NCBI GenBank assembly: GCA_905250115.1
Contig: CAJNOI010000004.1
Location: 1,340,621-1,404,620 of the forward strand
DNA from: Adineta steineri
Lineage: Eukaryota > Rotifera > Eurotatoria > Adinetida > Adinetidae
DNA: 64,000 nt
Direction of reading: 5' to 3'
Of the stretch, positions 13,878 to 24,177 are shown piece after piece (position 1 is the first letter of the stretch; the number at the start of each line of letters is the position of its first letter). Under the pieces are notes generated by a model. The model saw only the letters and a program-made list of their open reading frames with translations, did not search any database and was not told the origin of the DNA. Made by a program: the position numbers and the translations under genes.

Positions 13878-14843
13878 TTATTGGTGAGTGAATGTTGCTG
13901 TATTTGTTCGTCCGGCTTTTAAACGAGTTGGGACTGGTATTTCTGGATTAACACGACGCTTTGCTCGCCAAAACAGAAAGAGTTTGGTGCATTTTGTTTG
14001 CCATTGAGGAAGTGATGGAACAATTGCAAATAGAGTGAATAATATAATCCAGAAACACAAAAATATACTATTCAAAAAATAATCAGCTGCTACAGTTCGT
14101 GGTACACCAGCTGAATATGCAGCATATAGAATCATTGTTGGAAATGATATACAAAAATAGAGAGCTGAGATTGGTAGTAGTTGAAATGCCATTCTCTTGT
14201 AATTTCTCCATTCAACTCTTTGATGAATCTGATATTTTTGATAAATCACACGCACAAGAAGAACCACACTAAATATAACCACAATAAACGTCGGCAGTAT
14301 ATAATGAAAAATACTATCCATTAGTGCAATCCAACCAATGGCAAAAATACATGAGTAACGAGCACATTGCTTGTTGCTGTAGCTGAACGGAATATTGCAA
14401 GGTAGAATGAGTAATGTAACACAACAAAATATTAAAGGCCAAACAATACATATAATCAACGGAAGATAATGAAAGAAAAAGCGCTTTCTTGCTGTTGCAA
14501 ACCAAGTAGAATAAAATATAAGAATATGTCGCTCGATCGATGCCCATGCCATCAAAAGATATGCTATTACCAATCCAGATGCACTAATAAACACCCAAGC
14601 GAGACAAAATGTAGGTGTAGATGATAGAGCAATGCCAGTGCGATAAAAATAACCAGTCCACACATAATCTGTAACACTTGAGATAAGACCAACACATAGA
14701 AGTAGAATAATAACATGATTGTTAAGAGCTGTTCGAAGTGCTTGACTACTCAGAAGATGATAGAGACTGAAGATAGCAACGATAACAGATGGGATGAGTG
14801 GAACGAGAAGAAGCCATGAGTGAAGTATAAGAGAGACTGCCAT
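13878..14843 (-). CDS. Rhodopsin-like 7TM receptor, bdelloid-type
   Basis: About 321 residues from the ATG at 14843. The frame stays open upstream to about 14930 but only with a TTG start, and an acceptor-like TTTTTTAG at 14872 suggests a further 5' exon or a leader junction, so the N-terminus is uncertain. Seven hydrophobic segments are visible, beginning with SWLLLVPLIPSVIVAIFSLY. The end of helix 3 reads ASIERHILIF, with ERH in place of DRY. The second extracellular loop holds the cysteines expected for a disulphide. The C-terminal tail is short, basic and threonine-rich. The ligand is unknown; receptors of this form are highly expanded in bdelloids. Plasma-membrane location is inferred. 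Confidence 0.75.
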   Translation of the reverse strand: MAVSLILHSWLLLVPLIPSVIVAIFSLYHLLSSQALRTALNNHVIILLLCVGLISSVTDYVWTGYFYRTGIALSSTPTFCLAWVFISASGLVIAYLLMAWASIERHILIFYSTWFATARKRFFFHYLPLIICIVWPLIFCCVTLLILPCNIPFSYSNKQCARYSCIFAIGWIALMDSIFHYILPTFIVVIFSVVLLVRVIYQKYQIHQRVEWRNYKRMAFQLLPISALYFCISFPTMILYAAYSAGVPRTVAADYFLNSIFLCFWIILFTLFAIVPSLPQWQTKCTKLFLFWRAKRRVNPEIPVPTRLKAGRTNTATFTHQ

Positions 14844-15992
14844 TGAAGCTATTATTTGTACTTGATACTCACTAAAAAATAAAAACAAATGTTGGACTAA
14901 AGAGTGAGAGAATTTGCATTTAGTCTTCAACTGCAGATCAACAACCTGTCACACTTATAAAAAAATCTTCACAAATGACATTCTCTTTACCATTTTTCAT
15001 TTACAAGATTTTATTATCTGTTTTTCTAAGCTTTTAATTTAAGTCTTTTGCCTGCCAAATATTATAAAAATGTCAAATTATATAAGACGAAGAAGAAAAA
15101 ACTCATTATCATATTGTGAACTCATGGCAAAAAAGACACATCATTGTAAATACGCAAAGAAATGGATTTTTAATAAAACAAAACAAGATAATATATATAA
15201 TAACTAACTAAATAGACCAAATTTTATTATGTTTTTAGGATAACTTTCCATACAATGAAGACATATCATAAATGTCGACTAAACCATTATTATCAAAAAA
15301 AATACAGCTCAAGCACAAAGACTTTGTCTGTATCTATCATTTAAGCAACGATATAATACGTTTGAGATCTATATTATAAATACTTACTGATGTATACTGA
15401 ACTATTCTGATGAGAGATTCTATGAAACATCGATGAGTCAAATCTTAATATGCGATACTCATACCTATTTATCATATAGATCGAGAGTAGAAAAGTAAGA
15501 AGATCTACACTATGAATCAAATCAGTTTCACCTTAATAATCTTTCATTCGGATTATTCTTTGATGCAAAATATAGAAGAAATAACTTAACAAACAATAAG
15601 TGTGACATAATAGTGATGTCGTTTTTAAACATTTTAGTGAACAAAATCAAGTGCGTAGAAATGAGAAATAATTCGACAATCGATTTAACTGACAACTTAT
15701 ATATACATGATATTTTAAGTTAAGAAGAATGGGAGGATAAATGATGATCTGCTCTTTTCAAATATATTAAATCTAACAGTTTATTATTTATTCTTTCCTA
15801 TTAATATCCATGAATGATTACAAAATAATTCGTCTAAATTAAACAAAAGTTTTCTTTTTGAACGCATTGAGAATACTAATGATATTCTGTATTTTTCGAT
15901 TGCATATTTGGATTGATGATTTCAATGATCAAAAGAAAGTTCATGAATGAAGAGGTTTATTTCTACTACAATGTTTTCATGTTTAATTTAGT
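14844..15992. other. Intergenic spacer, nothing recognised
   Basis: About 1.1 kb, very AT-rich, between the receptor start and the end of the E2 gene. The first 90 bases may hold a non-coding or coding 5' exon of the receptor. I found no other gene, repeat or RNA. Confidence 0.5.
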
Positions 15993-18029
15993 TTATCGAG
16001 AACTTAATTCTACATTTGTATAATGTTGTTCATTTGAAATTCGAATCGACCGTTTTATCATAGCAAACATATTATCCGGCGTTTTGATTTTATCACTCAT
16101 CCGTATAGCCTGCATGAATACACTGTATCGATCAATGGCTTTGATGGCTTTTAAACGTTGTTGAAACTTTTCTACAACAGCTGTCGGAGGATAACCATGT
16201 AATTTATCTAATTTTCTTCAAAAAGAACGAAATTCAATTAAAAAAAGTAATAAAAATTATAAGATCCTTACTCTTTCACACCGTCAAAAATGAATGTTTC
16301 AGCCATTTCAAAATTGAATACCAATAGATGATTTGATATTTTAGTTCTTTGAAATATGGTTGGCAAATCTTCGACACGAATATTGGATATGTTTCCAGAA
16401 GCATACGTCTGCTGAAGCCAATAGATTTGTCGAGCGAAATATTCTTCATAAATACATTCTTTGATATTCTTAAGTTCGTATTTGGTCGATAACGCAACTT
16501 TTATCAAAAATTCACCAATATCAGGTACGACTTTTTTGTGACGATGATGAAATTTTGATACGAATTTCTCTACAGTAAGATTGATATGAGTGTCTGTAAG
16601 AAAAAAAAAAGATGCTATATTAACAAATAAATAAATTGAAATCTTTCTCCAACCTAATTCCGGGAATATTTCAATGAAATGCATTAATAAACGTAGAAAA
16701 TGACAGTACGCTTCTATTGCGTGTGTTGATTGAAACAATTGACCATTGAACAATCGGACTGCACATTTATTTAGTAATGTAATCAATACATTTAATGCCA
16801 TCAATGGTTGGAAAGCATATTTCTCAGCGCCAGATGCAGTACCGTTAGCGATAATGCTAATACTATTTTCAATGATTTGTCGTCCTTGTTGAAAATGAGT
16901 TGGATTAATATAAATAGGTAACCAATGATTGTAATCCGATCCAGTAACTGAACGAAATTTTAACTTTTCATAGAAATCTAATTTCTCTCCACCCGATTTT
17001 TGTATTTCGGCTACATATGCATCATAAGATATAAGTTCCAAGACGATTTCAGGATCAAAACGGCCACGATGATCACGTACCACCATCAATGGATATCCAA
17101 GACAAATTTTATCATCCAAGACATTTTGTTTTGTTATACCACATGTTAATTTTTCTTTTAAATCACATTCCAATTTTAATTGTGCTTCTTTTTCTTCTTC
17201 TTGTCTTACTTTTTCATCTGACATCGTTTCAACATAGGGAACTACAGATGGATTTGGTTTAATATTACAATGACCACATGTGCTACAAGTAAAGTTTTCC
17301 ACAGTACGACGAAGATCGGCAATGATTTCTGCAGATGGTTCTTTGGAAAGATCAGGATCTGAGAAAAATGTGATGATTTGAAGGAGTGCAGTGGATAAAG
17401 TATATCCGGGACTAAATTAAGTAAATCGATAGGAAATGAATAACACAGACGATACAATTAAACATTATTAAATTACCTCCAACCGCTGCTTTGTTTCATA
17501 CGACCTTGATCAATATGACTAAAATAGTGTGAATAATTTGTTAACATATCATTGCACAAAGCATGTCCATTTCTAAAAGCACATGAATTAAATTAAAATA
17601 TTTACTAAAATATAATTATACATATAATCTTCATGAATATGACCATGATGCATAGAATTAAACTCTAATCCGGGCGCAATATTTCCTGCGGGACCAGTTA
17701 ATGGATAATCATCGGGAATGTGAAGCACTAAATGAATCAATATGCCACTATAAGGTCCATCATTGATCAATACCTAAACAACAACACACAGTGATGTTTG
17801 TCTGTAAATAGAGTTGTCTCTTAGATACATACATTACAATGTAAAACAAATGGATTTGATTCATCAGGACAACAAACTCCTAATCCAGGTACTGGAGTTT
17901 TATCGAGATCTCTCAAATCTCTAATAATATTAAATATAAACAAGGTCAAATAATATATACATCAACATACCTCATAATGCGCTTCGTTGCAGCAAGCTTT
18001 GGATTTTGTGGTTTGATCGTTATACTCAT
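15993..18029 (-). CDS. Ubiquitin-conjugating enzyme (E2) with a long C-terminal extension
   Basis: Seven exons join in frame to about 565 residues: 18029-17971, 17920-17833, 17773-17622, 17572-17477, 17411-16654, 16593-16272 and 16215-15993. Residues 1-155 are a UBC fold: MSITIKPQNPKLAATKRI at the start, then NDGPYSGILIHLVLHIPDDYP, then NGHALCNDML, in which C106 is the likely thioester cysteine. The usual HPN before the cysteine is replaced by a His-rich stretch (MHHGHIHEDY). After the UBC fold comes a CSTCGHC cysteine cluster (near residue 175), a Glu/Lys-rich helix, and about 350 residues of mostly helical sequence I do not recognise. E2 enzymes are normally 150-200 residues, so most of this protein has another job, perhaps substrate binding. 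Donors and acceptors are all GT-AG. Confidence 0.82.
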
Positions 18030-19183
18030 CTTCCCAATTGAGAAAGATACTGATGCAAAATACAAACAAGACGTGGTATTTAAACGGTCAGACTTCGATA
18101 TTTTCCTAGCTGTTATTGCTCAACCATGTACTAATTGAATGTATATTACCGCATGAAAAACATTGTGCAATCTGTACGTCCATATAGGTAATTTTCTTTT
18201 TTTTCATCGTCTTGTGCAAGACACAAGCAATCGTGTCCTGCAACCAATCTTATTCATAAATTACAACACACTGACGAAAATAAGAGATAAACAACGAAAG
18301 TTTACAAAAAAAAATGTTACGCTTAGATCTTTAGGGCCTTTGATAGACAGAGCAAAACGTTTAAGATGCTCAAAAAAATCTTTGTTTGGATTTAAAATCT
18401 GTAAAAGTTCGAATCTATATTTTCTCTTATAATATGTCTAATCAAATGCAATTATTTTTATGTATTGTGCAATGACGAATATTTACATGACTAAATATAA
18501 TATCAAAAGAAACTAAAAAGAGGTATACCTCCTGTTTTTTTTATCATTCTTCATCTAATCTCTGATCATATAAATATAAACAGAAAACATTACCTTATTC
18601 ATATATATTTTGTTTAAAGAGACAACAAAATTAACCACAGGTAAAAAAGTACGAATCTCTTTATCATTTACAATTTTGAATAGATTAAAAGACATAGGAT
18701 TGATCATAAAATAATCTCAGAATCTTACTGTTGTTTAGAAAATAAAAACTTAATTTCTATGACATTTAAATCTGCACGAGATGAATTGCAAACATTTGTT
18801 CAAAATTTCTTTGATTAAAATCAAATTTATTGTGTAATATGATCCTAACTGTATTATAAACTTGTCAAACTAAAACATTTTCTATTCTTTTATGATACTT
18901 AGGGCATGCCAAAAGTAGTGTGATGACTCGATGACAAAAAAAGCAATTTTCCACGATGTCTCAAAGTGTTTGTAACATATTCAGCTTTAGTAATTGATAA
19001 GACCTTGATTTTTTTCTGAAAAGATACACCGGGATAAACTCTAGAAAGGCTGTATAAGTAAATCCCTATTGATTTGTTCTGATGGTTTGCTCTGTACGTC
19101 AAATGAATAACCTGCATGATAGCGCGTACTACATTCTGCCGTATTGAGCACAATCAAGATATTTTTTTTCATACAACTTTGAA

Positions 19184-19239
19184 GATGTGGATGTGAGATT
19201 ATGATTTATTTACACAGACCCACACTCACAAATCTCACA
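19184..19239. repeat. Imperfect hairpin with telomere-like C-rich arm
   Basis: The left arm GATGTGGATGTGAGATT pairs in part with a right arm that contains ACCCACACTCAC and ends in AATCTCAC. The outer eight bases (GTGAGATT and AATCTCAC) are perfectly complementary. Composition and layout match the hairpins near 9.5 kb and 13.4 kb. Confidence 0.45.
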
Positions 19240-19324
19240 GAAAGTCTATAGTTTGAGTATTTTGTTGTTTGGTAAGCGTTAGACATTGATCTTGAAGGTA
19301 TGTGTATCTTATTTATATCATTTT

Positions 19325-19340
19325 CACACCCACACCCACC
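19325..19340. repeat. Short telomere-like run (CACACC)n
   Basis: Sixteen bases, CACACCCACACCCACC, that is about two and a half units of the complement of TGTGGG, in an otherwise AT-rich spacer. No complementary arm is visible nearby. Confidence 0.5.
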
Positions 19341-19557
19341 TGACATTCGCGACTGAAAACCTTACTAATTCTCTGTATAATCGCTTGAATACACCATCTA
19401 TATATGTCTAAACTAAAAAAGAATAATACTCTTTTTCTTTTTTTTAATTTATTCTTAGTATTATTTTTCTTATGAGAATATTTATATAATTGATAATTCA
19501 AATTTTATTAAATTACGAACGAAGAAAAACTTAATAAAAATAATTTAAAAGTTCATT

Positions 19558-20615
19558 TTATAATTGAGTTGTCTTTTTTTGCGTCGCTGAACGACCAGTT
19601 TCAGTAAATGGTAAGACTTGATTTCTTCTTTGAAAAATTGTTTTCAACTGTTTCAGTACTTGTACGATTTGTTGTCGAAATCGCTGTGAAGCTATACAAT
19701 AAGCATAGAAAGAACTCTGCAAAAAAAAACAAAGAAAAAATAATGTAATATCAATAGATCAATAAATCTTACCACACTAGCATTGTAAGTATAAATAAAG
19801 AAGAAAACATTGGCTAATTGTTCTTGTGTTTGACGATAAATACTCTTTGAATAATTTGCTGTTGCTGTAAAATACATTTGTGCAATTGCATATGGCAATT
19901 GAAATAGAATGACAATAAGAATTGCCAATAAAGTCATACTGATCATTTGTCTACTAAAATTCGAAACTGTTGGTTGTCTATTTAAATTCGATAGATGCAG
20001 ATTTCGATATGAAAGGTATCCAAACAAACTAGTTATTACTATTGGAGCAATCACTGATAATGTTAGAATAGTAAAATAACTACGATATTGAGCATAGAGT
20101 GTATTTGTTGTTTGACATCTCCAATTAGGTATAATAGATAATTGTTGCATGAAATAATATGGACACTCATTACAAAACCATAGTAATAAAAAACCAAGAA
20201 TTAAATATCTGCCTCGCTGAACAGTGCTCTGTTGACGTAAAACAGCATTGCGTGAAGAACATAAAAATGAATCAATCGATTGTAAACAGAGACAAGTATA
20301 AGATGAAAGTGAACTGATATATAATAATGGAATACGTATTCGACACCAAGTTTCACTTGTCAATGCACTTGAACGAAAACCTTGAATGAGAATATGACCA
20401 ATGAGACCAAATATAAGTGCACTTAAATCAAAAATTGATTTTGCAAGCATATAAAATGAGCTAGCATTAGTTTTATAATTTCCCAAGGTGAGAAAAACTA
20501 AAATATTTAAAAAATTACCAATAATTCCAGCGATCAGAATAGGAAAACCTATAGCAATTGCGATATATTGAGTAGCTAGTTGAAGTTGACGAATACTAGT
20601 ATCATTTGAAGACAT
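19558..20615 (-). CDS. Rhodopsin-like 7TM receptor, bdelloid-type
   Basis: Two exons, 20615-19773 and 19716-19558, join in phase 0 (donor GTAAGA, acceptor TTTGCAG) and give 333 residues. The start ATG sits one base after TCTTTTATAG, an acceptor-like site. Helix 1 has GIIGNFLNILVFL with the conserved GN. The end of helix 3 reads LQSIDSFLC, so DRY is replaced by DSF. Two cysteines (SETWCRIR and NWRCQTT) would form the extracellular disulphide. After helix 7 the join gives NASVSSFYAYCIASQRFRQQ, which resembles the NPxxY-to-helix-8 region without its proline. The cytoplasmic tail is basic. Ligand unknown. Changed signature residues are common in this expanded group, so loss of function cannot be concluded. 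Confidence 0.8.
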
Positions 20616-21112
20616 TCTATAAAAGAATTATTTTACATAATCACTTTTTATAGAAAAAAAATGCATACCTCTTGTCTATAACAAGTTTTTTGAGTGAAAC
20701 TTACGTTGAGCTTTTATAACAAGCTTCTTTTTATAGCTTCAGGTCTAATGATAGTAAATTAAAAGTTTAAAATACTATCAAAGGAATATAAAGAATCCGT
20801 TAACTCATAAATATTGAATATACGTTGCCGGCTATGATATTAATAGTTGATTAAGTAAATACGTAATATGTCCGATGGAAAAAGAAAAGGCAATTTTAAT
20901 TTCCTTTGCGTCATAGAAGATTCTCTTCAACTACTTGACTTATCTATTGAAAGTTACATAATTATCATCTAAACTGACAGTTCTTCTTCTATTGTTATTC
21001 GATTTTATTCACACCCACTCTTAGGTAGTTTATGTTGATGAAACGGTAGTGATCAATTAAAAAGCTAGTTTAAAAATAGACAAGAACGATATTGATGTGA
21101 TTAGTAATGTTT
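20616..21112. other. Intergenic spacer
   Basis: About 500 bp, AT-rich. It holds the receptor's 5' flank and the 3' flank of the propeller gene. A short CACACCCACTC near 21009 is a weak match to the telomere-like motif. Nothing else is seen. Confidence 0.5.
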
Positions 21113-23767
21113 TTATTCGCCTAACAAGTTGAAATAACGCATTCCCCAATAACTAATCAGATACGCAGTTGGATCTTCCTCTCTAAACCCATTGCCATCA
21201 TCCAACTCATAGACGCCGTAGTTCCATTTCTTAATAGATCGTTCGTCTGGAGGTAACATTTGCAATGACTGAGGGCTTCCTCCACATTCACCTGGTATAT
21301 TCAATTGTATATCTAAACGATCACTATTAAATTGTGGCCAATTGATTAGTTCCAATGGCCAACGTTGCATATACCATATACCATCTTGTGACAAAGAATT
21401 ACAGTTGAAGCCAGGAGAAATTTGATGGTTGCGATTGAATAGATGCCAAGTTTCATTTACTTGACCGGTGACATAACAATAGATAAAATTGTAGAATGGT
21501 GATTTCTCCATTTGTTTGTACTTATGCGTTAGGTCTAATCCAACTATCATGTACTCCAAAAGTTTATCGGTAAGTAACTGTACACGTGCTTTCTGTCTTG
21601 TAGATAACTTAGTTGTAGAAGTAATTTTATTGATTGTATAGATTAAATTAAAATAGGTCAAATAGGTTAGTTCATCATCCGAGGGATCATCGTCACAAAC
21701 AGCAATCATTTTTCGATTGATAATATTAACATCATATTGATAGGATTCGATAAGAAGTTTCGCACCATCGAGAAAACGTTCTTCACCACTGTAGGCATAC
21801 GTTTGAAGTAAATACGTAAGAATTTCAAGGCTATTCAATCCTCGATCATCCTGAAAGTCACTATTATCATTTACATCAACTGGATTCCAGATTCCCCACG
21901 ATGTATGTGTATGATTTTCACCGACTAAATACCAATCATGAGTCAAAATATGATTTGTAATATTGAAGAACAAGATGTAAGCTCGTTGACGTTCACTATC
22001 ATTACTAGCTAGAAAATCATGTACTAGTGGATAAATATGTTCATGTCCAACAATTTCATCAGATGATGTATCGCCTTTGAATTGAAGAGTCGTGTAAACA
22101 GGAGATAAATGCCAATCAGGATCAGGTGGAAAATCACTACGTTTAGCGAAAGAACGACCAGGATAACCAGAAATACCTATGAAAGATAGTAAGAGAATAA
22201 TCAATATATTTTAAAAGATTGGATTACCTGTCACTTGATTGAGTAGTTCCAATGCTTCAAAATGTTTCCATGCAGATGCTTTGACAGCTGGATCTTTAGT
22301 TACCATATAACGAAAAACTTGACTACTTAAATACATCGAAGTCCAAAGGCCATCATTGTCATCTGGTCCCTTGACACAAGTATGAATATCTCCCCATGAT
22401 GACATATCGCAGGTGGATACTAGATTATATTTATCATGGCGACCAGATTGATTGAAGAATCCTTGAAAATGTTTGGCCTTATCTGCTAATGTCCACATTT
22501 CAAAACGAAGAACAGCCAAACCTTTGCTTGTGACTGCTACTGCAGTACTACCTAGAGTAATGGGCATACTCTTAGTACGACTCATAACAGTCAATGATAA
22601 TACATCGACTAACGAATCACGATTTGGCATATATCTTGCACTATTAAACACACGCCAGGAGTCTACGTCAGTAGAGTTAGAATCAAAACGCATAACTCCA
22701 CGTTTACTACCCAACCAAACTCGACTATCTGGCGATGACGAATGATGGCTTACAGCAAGTGTAGTGATATTAGCAAATGGCAAATGTCCAATATAGGATC
22801 CTGGATTAGATATTTGTCCTGCTAATCTAGAAAAAAACCAATGAATTCGTCCAGTGGACATAACAACTGGTAACAGAAGAGTAATTCCAGTTTCCTGTCC
22901 TATCCATAACTGATCTTGTACATTATTATACACTAATGATGTAATTGGAGCATCAATAAGTCCAGTAATGTGTTCAAAACGCCATTCTTCATTGCCAATA
23001 CCATATGAATGAATCCAGAGTTTCGTGTCTGTACCAACAAAAATTGTCTGGCGGCTTGAACTCCTTGCTAAAGAAGAGACGGATATATTAATACCATTGA
23101 TATAAGGAAAAATAATGAATGTAGAAAGATCCAATCCATGTAGTCCTATATCAGTAGCAATATACAACCATCCACTTGCTCCTATATCGTCTATAAATAA
23201 ACCACCTGTAATTTTCGAAATATTCGCCAATAGAGATGGAAAAGGAATGATTTTTATAATTCTACAAGAAGTCGCATCCGATCGATTGCATAATATTAAT
23301 TGTATACGATCTGACGAGATGAGTGCAGCTGTGTAAATCGTAGCCGTAATTTCATTATGCGAGATGATCAATAAACTATCAGCGTCAATATTCGATAAAA
23401 CTATCCAAGTATTGTTAGCAGATAAAGGCATCCAGACTATTTGAAATTGTGCAGTAGCTGAGTTAGTCTGATATACATTAGTCATAGTCTTAGTCAATAA
23501 CCAAACTCCTTCGGTTGCTTGTGAATGATAGTGTGGCAATGCAACAGCTTGCCATACATTGTTTATATTCGTCAGTACGGGCCAGGCAGTTGATTCATTA
23601 GCAAATGGTGCAAATAAATAACGTTGAGCAATGACCTGTTCGTATTTAGTATCTGGAATGCTCGTCGATACTCCTACACGAGTGGTACTCGAAGAATGAT
23701 GTTTTGCTAGAAGTGTTTCACTGACTATAATCATGTAGACAAGCGTCGCAACATGTATTGACCACAT
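21113..23767 (-). CDS. Secreted protein with N-terminal beta-propeller-like region and helical C-terminal domain
   Basis: Two exons, 23767-22228 and 22176-21113, join across a 51-nt intron to give 867 residues. Residues 1-21 look like a signal peptide (SIHVATLVYMIIVSETLLA). Residues about 60-420 show repeated strand patterns with the periodic VWLG / LWIG / IFVGTDTKLW signature of two-component-regulator-type propellers, for example DDIGASGWLYIATDIGLHGL and DAPITSLVYNNVQDQLWIG. From about 450 the sequence becomes mostly helical, starting at SSWGDIHTCVKGPDDNDGLW and including WHLSPVY, GIWNPVDVND and RWPLELINWPQ. It is aromatic and acidic like alpha/alpha-toroid carbohydrate-active proteins, but I cannot place it in a named family. 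Many N-x-S/T sites agree with secretion. Function unknown; binding or cutting extracellular glycan is a guess. Confidence 0.72.
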
Positions 23768-24177
23768 TACAACACCTTATAATTAAGAATGGTTTGAAGA
23801 ACGAGAATAAAAAAGATTTATATAAGGAGCAAAAACTCGTAATAGTCGAGGTGCAGATAAGAAAATCTTGAGATAACGATATCACAATGACATTTAGAAT
23901 AAAATATGTATGTTTATGTTTTATTTTGTTTGTTATCATAGAATAATCTTGAAATCGAACGATTATCAATTAAAACTAACGGAAAAAGAAATGATTTTTA
24001 TAAATTGTATACAATTAGTTTATTCATCATATATTGTATTAAACACAAAGGCACATACATATAAGCTAATGAAGATTATAAAAGCACGAAAATCCGTGAA
24101 TATAAAAAAAACAAAAATGAACAAATCTACCCCTCTTTTGCACAACAAAAATTTCATAATACTATTCATAGACAAAA
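23768..24177. other. Intergenic spacer
   Basis: About 410 bp, very AT-rich. It holds the 5' flank of the propeller gene and the 3' flank of the coiled-coil gene, both on the minus strand. No motif recognised beyond AT runs. Confidence 0.5.

Larger units (their letters stand above)
18030..19557. other. Intergenic spacer of 1.5 kb with telomere-like motifs
   Basis: AT-rich and non-coding as far as I can see. An 84-codon minus-strand open stretch (18899-19153) has slightly higher GC but no recognisable motif and no codon evidence; I do not call it a gene. C-rich telomere-like motifs occur at 19184-19239 and 19325-19340. Confidence 0.5.

Noticed and set aside
18899-19153. 84-codon minus-strand open stretch of slightly higher GC
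   Set aside because: No recognisable motif, and no splice partner found; could be a decayed gene piece but cannot be supported.
22473-23336. Plus-strand open frames inside the propeller gene
   Set aside because: Antisense shadows of a long exon with strong coding features on the minus strand.
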